Notes: generated by a model from the sequence alone, not told the origin. A stretch of DNA of 64,000 nucleotides from Anisodus tanguticus (GCA_034509755.1 CM067555.1:752142-816141); one strand, 5' to 3'; shown: positions 35,690 through 48,338, counted from the first letter of the stretch. Program-made: numbers and translations.

Positions 35690-38600
35690 ATGGGTTCTAT
35701 CTTTTTTTGCTTTCATCCATTAATACATACTTCTTCTAAGCTTGATTCCTCAAACACCCTTGTTTATTTAACCCCCTCTTTGAGTTCAACTCTAAAGAAC
35801 CTATCTTTCTTTAACTGCACATCAAGAACTCAACTTGTTTGTTCTTCTTCATCCAAGGATAATGGCCCTGAATTGTTTGGAGATAATAATCCAAGGTGGG
35901 GTTCTCAAATTTCTATTATATTCTCCAAGTTTTTTCCTTTACTTTAATTTTGTAATTTGTTGCTTATTTGCCCTTAATGAGTATACTTTGTGTGAGATAT
36001 TGGGTAATTTTTAGTTTGTTGAGTTTGGTAAAGGTGAAATTCTTTGGGTTATCAAATTTCTTGTTGATTCTCCAAATATTTTCCTTTTATTTTAATTTGG
36101 TATTTGGTGCTGATTTGCCCTTAATGATTATGCTTTATGTGAAATATTGGGGAATTTTTAGTCTGTTGAGTTTGGTAAAGGTGAAATCTTTGGTGTCCCA
36201 ATCTTTAGAAATTGGAAATTTTGTCTGTTGGATTTAAGGTAGAATAATCCTCATTTGACAGTATTAGATGACCATGTATATTTCTGAAATATTGATATTG
36301 GAACTGTATACATGTTGATAAAGTTTGTAAATTTAGTATCTGGTTAACATCCTTTTTGGTTCTTATTGGAGATTTGGTTTCCAGGATATTTTTGCCTTTT
36401 CTGATTTCGGAGGCAGAGTAAAGATTTGAACTTTATGGTTTCTTTTTGTTTTCCCACACTATTTTTTAGTTTCTTTCTGAAAAAGGTGAAGATGGGTTCT
36501 ATCTTTTTTTTTTGCTTTCATCTGTTAATACACACTTCTAAGCTTGATTCCTCAAAGACCCTTTAGCTCCTCTTTAAGTTCAACTCCAAAGAACCTATCT
36601 TCCTTCAACCACACATCAAGAACTCAACTTGTTTGTTCTTCTTCATCTAAGGATAATGGCCCTGAATTGTCTGCAGATAATAATCCAAGGTGGGGTTCTC
36701 AAATTTCTTGTTAATTCTCCATTTTTTCTCTTTATTTTAGTTTTGTATTGTTTGGTGCTATTTTCCTTTAATGATTATGCTTGGTTGTGAGATATTGGGT
36801 AATTTTATAATTTGTTGAGTTTAGTAAAGTTGAAATCCTTGATCTCCCAAGCTTTTGAAATTGGAAATTTTGTCTGTTGATTCTCCATTTTTCCCTTTAT
36901 TTTAATTTGGTATTTTGGTGCTGACTTGCTCTTAGTGACTATGCTTGGTTGTGAGATATTGGGTAATTTTTAGTTTGTTGAGTTTGGTAAAGGTGAAATC
37001 TTTGGTCTCCTAAGCTTTAGAAATTGGAAAATTTGTAGGTCGAATAATCCTCATTTGATAGTTCAATATTACAATGTATATGGCTGAAATATTGATATTG
37101 GAACTGTATATATGTTGATAAAGTTTGTAACTTTAGTATCTGGTTAACATCCCTTTTGGTTCTTATTGGAGATTTGGCTTCCAGGATTTATTTTTACCTT
37201 TTATTGAACTTATAAGTTCTTTTTGTTTTCACACACTATTTTTTTGCTTTCATCCATTAATGGGTTCTAAGGATAATGTCCCTGAATCAACAACAACAAC
37301 AACAACAACAACAACATACCCAGTGAAATCCCACAACGTGGGGTATGGGGAGGGTAGATTGTATGCAGACCTTACCTCTATCTTGGAAGGTAGAGCGGCT
37401 GTTTTCGAAAGACCCTTGGCTCAAGATAAGCAAAAGCACTAGCAAAGCAAGAGAAACGGTCAAACTCGGATAAACAATTTAAAGCAGTATGAAAGTGACA
37501 GTAACAAAAGCGAATAAGCCATGATAGCGCATTCTAAAAAAAGAAGCAGTAACTAACGTAGGTAAATATGATAGACAAAGTACACTAAAGAACACATAGC
37601 AGCAGAATTCAAACGGCAGGGGACTATAAAGCAATACTTCGCTTACTAGTGTGATAGGCTAAGCAGACCTACAATAATAACACTACAACTATCAGTTTGT
37701 AAGCGTAAATAGAACTACGCTCAACTACCTACTACCCTTCTACCCTAATTTGTGTTCTCTACAACCCCCTATCTAAGGTCATGTCCTCAGTAAGTTGCAC
37801 ATGCGTCATATCCGGGCTAATCACCACTCCCTAATACTTCTTCGGCCTACCTCTACCCCTCTTGAACCCGTCCATAGCCAACGTCTCACACCTCCGCACT
37901 GAGGCATTTGTGTCTCTCCTTTGCACATGCCCGAACCATCTCAACCTCGCTTCCCGCATCTTATCCTTCACCGAGGCCACTCCCACTCTGTTCTAGATAT
38001 CCTCATTACTAATCCTATCTCTCCTTGTATGCCCACACATCCATCTTAGCATCCTCATCTCCGCAACTTTCATCTTTTAGATGTGCGAAGTTTTGACTGG
38101 CCAATACTCCGCTCCATACAACATAGTCGGTCTAACTACCACCCTATAGAACCTGTCTTTAAGTTTTTGTGGAACCTTTTTATCGCACAAGACTCCATAT
38201 GCGAGCCTCCATTTCATTCACCCTGCCCCAATACCTGCCCCAATGCGATGTGTGACATCTTTATCAATTCTCCATTCCCTTGGATAATAGACCCGAGGTA
38301 CTTGAAGCTTTCTTTCTTTGGGATGACCTGAGTACCAAGCCTCACCTCCACGCCTATCTGAACTTGCACTCTAAGTATTCTGTCTTGATCCTACTCATCA
38401 TGAACCCTTCAGACTCTAGAGTCTGTCCCAAACCTCCTGCTTAGCGTTCACTCCGCTACGAGTCTCATCAATCAGGACTATGTCGTCTGTGAATAACATA
38501 CACCATGGCACCTCCTTTTGGATTTGTCGCGTGAGGAGAAAATAATCCAAGGTTGAGTTATCAAGATTTTTTATAAATTCTCCAGTTTTTTTCTCTTTAT

Positions 38601-41600
38601 TTTAGCTTTGTTGTTTGGTGCTGATTTGCCCTTAATGATTGTACTTGGTTGTGAGAGTTGGGTAATTTTTAGTTTGTTGTGTTTGGTAAAGGGGAATTCA
38701 TTGGGTTATCAAATTTCTTGTTAATCCTCCAATTTTTTTTTAAAAAAAATGGTATTTTGGTGCTTATTTTCCCTTAATGATTATGCTTGGTTGTGAGATA
38801 TTGGGTAAGTTTTAGTTTGTTGAGTTTGGTAAAGGTGAAATCTTTGGTCTCCTAAGCTTTAGAAATTGGACAATTTGTAGGTAGAATAATCCTCATTTGA
38901 TAGTTCAATATTACCATGTGTATGGCCGAAATATTGATAATGGAACTGTATATATGTCTTGATAAAGTTTGTAACTTTAGTATCTGGTTAACATCCCTTT
39001 TGGTTCTAATTGGAGATTTGGTTTACCAGGAATTTTTTACCTTTACTGATTTCGGAGGCGGAGTCAAGATTTGAACTTAATGGGTTCTTTTTGTTTTCAC
39101 ACACTATTTTTTAGTTTCTTTCTGAAAAGGGTGAAGATGGGTTCTATCTTTTTTTTGTTTTCATCCATTAATACACACTTCTAAGCTTGGTTTCTCAAAC
39201 ACCCTTGTTTTTTTAAGCTCCTCTTTGAGTTCAACTCCAAAGAACCTATCTTTCTTCAACTGCAATTCAAGAACTCAACTTGTTTGTTCTTCTTCATCTA
39301 AGGATAATGGCCCTGAATTCTCTGGAAATAATAATCCAACGTGGGGTTCTCTAATTTCTTGTTAATTCTCCATTTTTACTCTTTATTTTAGTTGTGCATT
39401 GCTTGGTGCTATTTGCCCTTAATGATTATGCTTGGTTCTGAGATATTGGATAATTTTAGTTTGTTGAATTTAGCAAAGTGAAATTCTTTGGGCTATCAAA
39501 TTTCTTGTTGATTCTCCAATTTTTTCCCCTTTATTTTAATTTGGTATTTGGTGCTGATTTTTGCTTGATGATATGCTGATTGTGACATATTGGACAGTTT
39601 TTAGTGTGTTGAGTTTGGTAAAGGTGAAATCTTTAGTCTCCCAAGCTTTAGAAAATTTGACTGTTGGATTTTAAGGAGTATAATCCTCATTTGACTGTAT
39701 AATATGACCATGTATATGGCTGAAATATTGATATTTGAATTGTATATATGTTAAAGTTTGTAACTTTAGCATCTTGTTAACATCCCTTTTGGTTCTTATT
39801 GGAGATTTGGTTTACCAGGAATTTTTTACCTTTACTGATTTCGGAGGCGGAGTCAAGATTTGAACTTAATGGGTTCTTTTTGTTTTCACACACTATTTTT
39901 TAGTTTCTTTCTGAAAAGGGTGAAGATGGGTTCTATCTTTTTTTTGTTTTCATCCATTAATACACACTTCTAAGCTTGATTTCTCAAACACCCTTGTTTT
40001 TTTAAGCTCCTCTTTGAGTTCAACTCCAAAGAACCTATCTTTCTTCAACTGCAATTCAAGAACTCAACTTGTTTGTTCTTCTTCATCTAAGGATAATGGC
40101 CCTGAATTCTCTGGAAATAATAATCCAACGTGGGGTTCTCTAATTTCTTGTTAATTCTCCATTTTTACTCTTTATTTTAGTTGTGCATTGCTTGGTGCTA
40201 TTTGCCCTTAATGATTATGCTTGGTTCTGAGATATTGGATAATTTTAGTTTGTTGAATTTAGCAAAGTGAAATTCTTTGGGCTATCAAATTTCTTGTTGA
40301 TTCTCCAATTTTTTCCCCTTTATTTTAATTTGGTATTTGGTGCTGATTTTTGCTTGATGATATGCTGATTGTGACATATTGGACAGTTTTTAGTGTGTTG
40401 AGTTTGGTAAAGGTGAAATCTTTAGTCTCCCAAGCTTTAGAAAATTTGACTGTTGGATTTTAAGGAGTATAATCCTCATTTGACTGTATAATATGACCAT
40501 GTATATGGCTGAAATATTGATATTTGAATTGTATATATGTTAAAGTTTGTAACTTTAGCATCTTGTTAACATCCTTTTTGGTGCTTATTGGAGATTTGGT
40601 TTTAGGATTGTTTTACCTTTCTGATTTCGGAGGCGGAGTCAAGATTTGAACTTTATGGGTTCTTTTTGTTTTCACACACTAATTTTTAGTTTCCTTTTGG
40701 AAAGGGTGAAGATGGGGTTCTATCTTTTTTTTTTTTTTTCATCCATTAATATACACTTCTTCTAAGCTTGATTCCTCCAAGACCCTTGTTATTTTTAGCT
40801 CCTCTTTGAGTTCAACTCCAAAGAATCTCTCTTTCTTCAATTGCACTTCAAGAACTCAACTTATTTGTTCTTCTTCATCTAAGGATAATGGCCCTGACTT
40901 TTCTGCAGATAATAATCCAAGGTGGGGTTCTCAAATTCTTGTTGATTTTCCCAAATTTTCCTTTTTTTTTGTTGTTGGTATTTTGCTGATTTGCCTTTAA
41001 TGATTATGCTTTATGAGATACTGGGTAATTTTAGTTTCTTGAGTTTTGCACGTTGAAAATAGTAAACTTAAATGTTTAAGTATCTAGATTCATGTCTTTT
41101 AGTTATCCTAGGTGCATGATCTTTTGTATTATCTAGGTGACTTATATTGTATCAATGTGGTTAGATTCAAGTGTGTGTGAAAGTACTTAATAGGTGTTAT
41201 TCTAGAAGACTCTATTAGCACCTATATAAGCCCCTTTGTAAGGATATTATGTAAGAGTGTAATTTTAGTATATTATGAAGTGAGCTTAATGTGTATCTCC
41301 CTCTTCCATCCTCTTTGAGCCCTATGATATTATCAAGGGCCTGCCTTATATTTCCAACATGGCAAAGGGAAATTCTTTAGATTATCAAGTTTCTTGTTGG
41401 TTCTCCAATTTTTTCCCCTTATTTTAAATTGGTATTTTGGTGCTGATTTGCTCTTGATGATTATGTTTGATGTGAGATATTAGGTAGTTTTTAATTTGTT
41501 GAGTTTGGTAAAGGGAAATTCTTTGAGTTATCAAATTTCTTGTTGATTCTCCAATCTTTTTCCCCTCTATTTTAATTTGGTATTTTGGTGCTGATTTGCC

Positions 41601-44600
41601 CTTGATGATTATTCTTGGTTTTTGAGATATTGGGTAATTCTTAGTTTGCTGGTAAAGGTGAATTCTTTGGTCTCCCTGCTTGGAGGATTTAGCTTTAGAA
41701 ATTGGAAATTTGTGTTGTTCGATTTAAGGTAGAATAATCCTCTTTTGACAGTTTAATATGTCCATGTATATGGCTACGAATCAAAAAAAAAATATGTCCA
41801 TGTATATGGTTGAACTTAGTGCACCGGGCTGCCCTTTTATTGACATTCTAACGGTATCCATGTTAAAAAAAGTCTGTAACTTTAAAATAGATTAATCCTC
41901 CATTGACAGTATAACATGTCCATGTCGTAGCTGAAATATTGATGTTCGTACTGTATCCATGTTGATAAAGTTTGTATATTATCTGGTTAACATCCTTTTT
42001 GGCTCTTATTGGAGATTTAGTTTCCAGGAACTTTTACATTTTTAATGACATTGTTTTACTCGAGTTGTGATAGTTAAGGTTGGTAAGGTTTTAAGAGATC
42101 ATTATGAAGGATTTTACTGCAAATAATTTTCTTAGCATGATGTTTTTTGGACTCATAACTCGGGTGTCTGTGAATTCTGTAAAGCATAGCCATTTCAAGT
42201 CCGGGTAGATGAGGAGGGTTGTTATAGATTGAAGCCTTGAGGGCCAGAGAAAACAGTTTCTAACTATGATGAACTCTCGAAATACTCTACTCATTTGGAT
42301 GTTGGACTTGAATAGAGCGGAATGGATATACATGATTCATATAGCTAACACCAACTACTCTAAGATTGAGGAATGGTTGAGTGATTTTATATTGATTTCT
42401 ATTTTTGGACATATAGTCTATAAGCTTGCAAGAAGTTAACTAATGTCGGTCCATACTTGTTATAGTAATTTCTGCATCATTGAAGGACCAGAGACCGTTC
42501 AAGATTTTGGTCAGATGCAATTTCAAGAAATTCAAGATAACATAAGGAGCCGGCGCAACAAAATCTTCCTCCTCATGGAAGAAGTGAGTTTTCTCAAGTT
42601 CTAACGTACTAGAATAAAACTTGAAGGAATAACTTATTACATTTCCTTAAGGTTTACTCTCAAATAGCTTCTTAAATTTCGGAATATTTTTCAGGTACGC
42701 AGGCTAAGAATACAACAAAGGTTAAAGAACGCGAACACTAGAGGCGAAACTCGTGAAGATGAAAATGAGATGCCAGATATCCCATCGACAATACCGTTTC
42801 TTCCTAACATGGTAATTTGCAAATTCCTCTAGTAAACAACTGAAGTATACTAGGATTCAGTTGGTTTTGGAGGTTATATATATCCCATTAACTTTTTTTC
42901 TGTTTCTGGAAAGTCATCCTTAGATGTTTTGGTTTGTCAAAATATGCTTCTTTACAACGACCTTTTGTTTGTTAGCCTTTAATTTGCCAAAAGTTTAACA
43001 CTTTGTCTCCGTTAAATAGTTAACAATTTATGTTTGTAAGATTTGACGGAGACAATGAACATAAACACCAAGAAAGTCCCATCAATCCTAAAATATGCAA
43101 CACAAAAAATCGCACTAGACACTAAAAAGATATGAAAAAAATAACAGAAATTACACCTCAAAAAGTTACACCCTGTCGAAATAAATAAAAAAATAGCAGA
43201 AACTACAAAAATTGTACCTCTAAATGTGAGTTCCCGCTAATTTCTTTTTCATAGTTCCCGTCAAATCTAACAAACAAAGTTAGGTAATATTTGACGAAGA
43301 CTAAAATGTTAACTTTTTGCAAATTTAATGGACCAAAACTATTCAGTACATACTCAAGGGACTATTTTCAACCTACCCTCAAACATAAGGGACCATGTTG
43401 TCATTTCTCTATTTTATTAGCTAGCTTAGCATTGAAAACAAATGGACGTAAAGCTTGGCAAGCTTCATCGCCTCTTCAACACTTGGAGTTGAGATGTCTG
43501 GAAGCTTTCGTAACTGACTTATATATATGAAACCTATATCTGATATGCGACATATTCTGTTTTATTTGTCAATCGGCATTTGGACACTTTTCCTTTAACT
43601 TAGTTACTTAAAGTTTAGTCCTATTGCAGTAACTAAGGTGCATCCTTTGTTTGTATCAGACTCCAAAGACACTGAAGCAGCTTTATCTAACAAGCTTTTC
43701 ATTTATAGCTGGGATTATGGTCTTCGGTGGATTACTTGCCCCGATAGTAAGCTCATAAACTCAATTCTTTCTTTGCATATTTCCTTCTCCTTATTCTGGT
43801 TCTGAATTACATAACGGGATTATGGTGTTAAATTTTATTTTCTTATTCGTAAGTTATGAAGCCTTTGGACTACTGAAACTCTTTGACATGGCAGCTTGAG
43901 CTGAAATTAGGTATAGGAGGCACCTCATACGAAGACTTCATACGGAACTTGCATTTGCCTATGCAATTGAGGTATGTGGACTGAAATATAGCCTGTTTGG
44001 CCAAGATGCTTCTGGGAAGTCAAAATATTATTTTTCCAAAAAGTGCTTATTTTATAAAATTGAGATGTTTGGTCAAACTTTTAGTGAAAAATAAATGTTT
44101 TTGAGTAGTTGCAGAAGCTATAAAAGTAGCTTTTCCCCAAAAGCACATTTAGAGCAAATTACTGCTATAAAGACCACTTACATCGTCCGACATTGAGAAT
44201 TGACTTCTTTTTTCTTCTTCTCAGCCAGGTCGACCCCATAGTGGCGTCCTTTTCAGGTGGGGCAGTGGGAGTAATCTCAGCACTCATGCTAATAGAAGCT
44301 AACAATGTAGTCCAACAAGAGAAGAAAATGTGCAAATATTGCCATGGAAGTGGTATGTCCGTGTGAAACTTATGACATATCGTCGCACAATATCTATTCC
44401 TGTTGAACTCTTAAGTAATATTATCTTTCTTGATTAATCATCAAAAGGGACCATAGTCTTATTTCATGGTCATTTGATGTAGGGTACTTGGCATGCGCAC
44501 GTTGTTCAGCAAGTGGTAAATGCCTTTATACTGAACCGATTTCAGTGAATGGTTCTTATCAACCGTTGTGTGTACCATCTCTTAAAAGATGTGCAAATTG

Positions 44601-45462
44601 CTCCGGGACAGGAAAGGTATGAAACATTTTCATATCTAACTTCGTGTAGTTAACAGTAATCCTAGGACATCGATCCGAAAATACTGATTATTCTGTTACA
44701 TCACAAACTTATTCTTCGTATCATCCAGCTTATACACTACAAGAAAAAACAATATTTGTGTTAGAAAGAATCCTTCACATATTCGAGCATCGCAAATTTG
44801 TGTGATCGAAGAATAAAACCATCATATTCATCCACGTAATGAATGTCACAATAGAGGACCAAAACACAAGCAAAAAACCTCAACAATAGCCTTGACTGAA
44901 CCCCTTCCTCCTCTCTTGCTATCTATGAAACGAGTTCTTCTTTCATTCACTAAAGAAGATGCAACTTATAGATGGATGTCAAAATTTTGTGACAGATTTA
45001 CGTTATTAATATTCCGTCACAAATAAGTGTTTTCTTGTAGTGCGTGTGAAGTCTAACTAATGGAAAATGCATGTGAGTTAGTTCTAAGAAAGCGTCAGTT
45101 CATCATGAATAGAGGTTGTAAGGATGTACTAAGGGATCGGGTGTTTTCACATCTTACTGTAGTGCACGGTTGTCTTGATTTCTGATTGATGTACAAGAAG
45201 GGAAATGGAACAATTTGATTTTGGACTCTTCCCCTTCTACGTCTTCCTTGGACCCTTCGCTCGCCTGCCCGGCCGCCACATAATGAGCTAATGCATATAT
45301 CATATACTTCAAATTTATTTTTTTTTGCCTTATCCTCCATATATGCTAATGGATTTTGTTTCATATTATGATTTTCTTCTCTAGGTAATGTGCCCTACAT
45401 GTCTATGCACTGGGATGGTGATGGCAAGTGAACATGACCTTCGTATAGATCCATTTGATTAA
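35690..45462 (+). CDS. OR-like: ORANGE-family protein (OR-like), 8 exons, 314 aa
   Basis: ORANGE proteins are plastid holdase/chaperone proteins that bind phytoene synthase and promote carotenoid accumulation. Exons are 35690-35895, 42466-42583, 42695-42811, 43660-43746, 43895-43971, 44225-44352, 44483-44616 and 45385-45462 (945 nt, TAA stop), all GT-AG and in frame. Residues 1-65 look like a transit peptide. FCIIEGPETVQDF opens the conserved core. Two membrane spans follow (LYLTSFSFIAGIMVFGGLLA and PIVASFSGGAVGVISALMLI). Then come four CxxCxGxG-type DnaJ-like repeats: CKYCHGSG, CARCSASG, CANCSGTG and CPTCLCTG. The end ASEHDLRIDPFD and TPKTLKQLY favour the OR-like paralogue over OR itself. 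Intron 1 is 6.6 kb and contains further exon-1 copies, all with early stops. Exon 1 at 35690 is the only one with an open frame and an AG|GTGGGG donor in the right phase. Confidence 0.92.
37288..38532 (-). mobile_element. RTE-clade LINE, 5'-truncated, inside an exon-1 copy
   Basis: A 1.25-kb copy of the 3' half of the RTE LINE. It starts with a long CAA run (TTG tail on the minus strand) and ends at the 'gatttgtcgcg' point of the reverse transcriptase. It is highly similar to 18370-19515 but full of stops. The break lies in the exon-1 copy just after 'aatgtccctgaat', resuming at 'aaaataatccaagg'. No clear target duplication. Confidence 0.85.
39002..40579 (+). repeat. Pair of near-identical 789-bp direct repeats
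   Basis: 39002-39790 and 39791-40579 match almost base for base. The only differences noticed are 'ggttctaatt'/'ggttcttatt' and 'agcttggttt'/'agcttgattt'. Each contains an exon-1 copy whose donor context changed from AAGGTGGGG to AACGTGGGG. This is the youngest step of the array. Confidence 0.9.
44735..45042. mobile_element. CACTA-type MITE
   Basis: A 308-bp element starting CACTACAAGAAAA and ending TTTTCTTGTAGTG, the terminal sequence of plant CACTA (En/Spm) elements. It lies in intron 7 of the OR-like gene, with no coding capacity. A matching 3-bp duplication is not evident. Confidence 0.8.
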
Positions 45463-46118
45463 GACATACAACCCCTTGACCATATGGCCAATTCTCATTT
45501 TGCAACTTACATGCAGAATACCTTTTGATTTAATTTTCTATAAGAAAAAATTGTCATTTTTTCCTTTGTTATAAATATAGTGATAAATAAAATATCCTTG
45601 TTAAGGCCAGACCTTTGTTGATGAAGATGATAACTTCTCATCTTTTTATGAGTACATCAACGATTGTGCCTCAATCCAAACAAGCTTGAACAAAAGGTAC
45701 TAGTATAAATTTTCTTTAGCTAATGATCCAATGAAAGAACATTGTTTCAACAACAAACAATAAAGCAAACATATAATAAGGGATTTGAAGTTGTAACTAA
45801 GCATCGCTTACTGGTTCTATGTAAATTCCCCCAAGTAGTTTTTCGTTTCACCAAAACTAGAAGTGAAACTTTTGGTAGATAAGAATCTCGTAAAAACTTT
45901 TTTTGGTGAATAAGCAAGACCGTGTTATTTTTCAAGAACAATAGCTAAAATTTCTGATACTACCACTCGGATCATTGCAATTTGACTCGGACTTGTTCTA
46001 AAAGAAGTCGAAAGTATTTTGAATTATTTGTTAGACACAGATAAAGTGGGAAAATGAAATTGTTTTAATATTGAACCATGGACAACGTCTTGTATATTGT
46101 AAGGACTTTTCTTAACAT

Positions 46119-46120
<2 letters not shown>
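45463..46120. other. OR-like 3' flank and spacer
   Basis: Contains the probable 3' UTR of the OR-like gene and AT-rich spacer. Nothing else recognised. Confidence 0.4.

Positions 46121-46200
<80 letters not shown>
46121..46200 (+). tRNA. tRNA-Leu, anticodon UAG
   Basis: An 80-nt gene that folds into a complete class II cloverleaf. The acceptor stem is GACAGTT with AGCTGTC (one G-U pair) and discriminator A. The anticodon stem is CCAGA/TCTGG around loop TTTAGGC, with TAG at 46155-46157. There is a long variable arm (TCCGAAAGGGC), a T stem GTGGG/CCCAC and loop TTCAAAT. The A box TGGCCGAGTGG and B box GGTTCAAATCC are intact. There is no intron and no encoded CCA. A TTTT stretch at 46204-46207 can end RNA polymerase III transcription. 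It appears functional. Confidence 0.96.
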
Positions 46201-46202
<2 letters not shown>

Positions 46203-46469
46203 TTTTCTAGTATAGTTTTTCAAAAACCAAAACCTGCTTTCTAGTAGTGCTATTTACTATACTGCTATAGTTTTTCATATCCCTGTCAAATTTTCTAGTA
46301 TAGTTTTTCATATTCTAAAGTTTATTACAATAAAATGTATCCAATGTTTCCTCTTGATCTCCTTGTAAACCAAAGCTGGTACAGTAAAATCTCTATAAAT
46401 TGATACTCGGTAAATTAATAAAAAATTTAAGATAATATTTTCTCCGGTCCCGACTTGTGCTAGTTGATA

Positions 46470-48041
46470 AATTAACAAATTTCGATAAGATAATATATTT
46501 TCAAAAAACACTTATGTAAATATAGGAGCTCATCTCTAACTTTTCTTATTGCATCCAAAATTTCTGGTGTTGTGTTCTCAAACTGCATCAAAAAATTGTG
46601 AAGAGTTGTAGACGCGATAAGTGCTTCCTTACGTGTAACTAATTCCAAAGGTATTGTACCGTCTCCAACTTCATCATATGTATCATTTTCAAGGATAGTA
46701 GCCACAATTTCTTCTAAGCTCCGGACTTCTGAACATGTATCATTTTCACCCGGGTAGTCCAATAGGCTATTGACATCCATTTTATTGCGATAGCCGAGAT
46801 CATTAATCATGACCTCAAGTTCATGAATGTCATTTTCACAAGTGGGTTCATCTAAATTCCTTGAGACTTCATCACATGAACGAATTTTGCAGTGGCGAAA
46901 ATAATTTGTTATTGTCTCTTACTGAACATTAATTGTCCAAGGCGAGACTGCATGATTGAAGCATCCAAAACATTAATCTTACCTGGATCAGATTGTCCCA
47001 ACTCGTAGTCTTCTAAAATTCCACGGTAAAATCTCCTATGATAGTGCATCTTGAAAGCTCTTATTATTCCATCATTACAAGGTTGAATTTTTAATGTCAT
47101 GTTGGGTGGCAAGAATAACAACTCAACATTCTGTAACCCTTCAATATTTCTTGGATGTGATGGACAAATTATCTACCACAAACAAAATTCATCTACCATG
47201 CATTTTTTTTATCAAACCAACGGATATATTCATCAAAAAGAACACTTGTCATCTAAGCTCTTTTATTGGCACGGTAGTGACAATTCAAGCTATTCATGTT
47301 GACATTCTTGAAGCAACGTGGCTTTGCATATTTTTCAATAATCCAAAAGGGATTTATTTTAGAGTCATCCTCATTGCAACAAATAACAACTGTTAGCCTT
47401 TCTTTGTCTTATTTTCTTCCTTCAAGTTGCTTTGTAGCAAGAGAATGATCAACTTGTAACCTGTAAAATAAACCAGTTTCATCCATATTAAAAACATTTT
47501 TCATAGGGAACTTATCTATTTTTCCCTTATAGCCTCCAATTTCTTCTTCATGTCTTGTATATCAACCGAACCACTCTCTCCGAAATGACGAAATGTCTTG
47601 ATACCGTGTCGTGGCTTGAATTTCTCAAGCCAACCTTGAGAAAATTGGTGCTCAAAATCTTGTTGAGGGTATACAAGTTTCATTGTATCTCTTGCCTTCT
47701 CCAAAATTAGCTCTTTGGTCATATTCACACTATCTTGGTATTGGAGAAACCATTCATAAACAACCTTCTCCATATCTGGAAATTTTGTTGGTCTGTTGCT
47801 TGATATCCCGTCCTCTTTCTAGGTTGACTGGAAGATACTCATCTGATCATTTGAGTGTGTTTGAGATTGTACATTGACTAACTTTCAAATGAAACTTTTC
47901 TTCAAGCCACAACTGTAAATCTTTTTTAGTGCATGTTGAATGATCTCTCTTGTACTCACATAACTCTTTGCGTATTTGATCCATCATTGTTGATTTCGTG
48001 ATACCTTTTAGATAAGGAGCCATTGTTGGGTGTGGTTTCAA
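46470..48041 (-). pseudogene. pogo-like (CENP-B-type) transposase, interrupted
   Basis: On the minus strand: an N-terminal helix-turn-helix part (48041-47850, KKDLQLWLEEKFHLKVSQ); a CENP-B/Tc5-type DNA-binding part (47773-47516, VYEWFLQYQDSVNMTKEL, FSQGWLEKFKPRHGI); then a DDE_1 region with a NMDETGLFYRLQ-like stretch near 47480 and MLFLPPNMTLKIQPCNDGII at about 47100. A C-terminal acidic tail (46810-46480) follows. Stops and frameshifts break the DDE domain at about 47150-47510, so it is not active. Length and order match plant pogo-like transposases. Confidence 0.75.
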
Positions 48042-48242
48042 GAAATTTTTTATCTTGTTTATATAGTATTTTCTACACCATCATACATTGAGTGTTTTTA
48101 GTAAAAATACAATGAATAATAATTAATTATTAAGAAACAATGAACATTATTTATTAGTTTTCATTAATATTATGTACAATGAATCTATGTAATTCAATTA
48201 CGTAATATGATACATGGATTTTTCTAAGATACAATGCTTTTT

Positions 48243-48338
48243 AATATGATGTAATCAAAATTAAGTAATATGATGTAATCAAAATTAAGTAATATGATGT
48301 AATCAAAATTAAGTAATATGATGTAATCAAAATTTAAC
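48243..48338. repeat. 24-bp tandem repeat in the pogo element
   Basis: Four copies of aatatgatgtaatcaaaattaagt, the last one slightly changed, near the right end of the transposon. Confidence 0.9.

Larger units (their letters stand above)
35690..40921 (+). repeat. Tandem array of OR-like exon 1 and intron-1 start
   Basis: Exon-1-like copies lie at 35690-35895 (functional), 36492-36690, 37243-37287 plus 38533-38555 (internally deleted and split by an RTE LINE), 39137-39340, 39926-40129 and 40712-40921. Each is followed by the same intron-1 motifs: 'ttggtgctgatttgccctta', 'gagatattgggtaattttta', 'gagtttggtaaaggtgaaat' and 'cccaagctttagaaattgg'. Copies 2 to 6 have stops or a frameshift within the first 25 codons or so, in part from length change of the T run after 'gggttctatc'. 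Spacing is about 0.8 kb. Confidence 0.9.

Noticed and set aside
36492..40921. Extra exon-1 copies as alternative coding starts of the OR-like gene
   Set aside because: Each has a stop or frameshift within about 25 codons, so they cannot encode an alternative transit peptide; only non-coding roles remain possible.
46072..46100. Match 'ccatggacaacgtcttg' shared with the copia interior at about 28345
   Set aside because: Only about 17 bp with no extension on either side; probably chance or a tiny relic.
48243..48338. CRISPR-like array
   Set aside because: The repeats are directly adjacent with no unique spacers, in a plant transposon.
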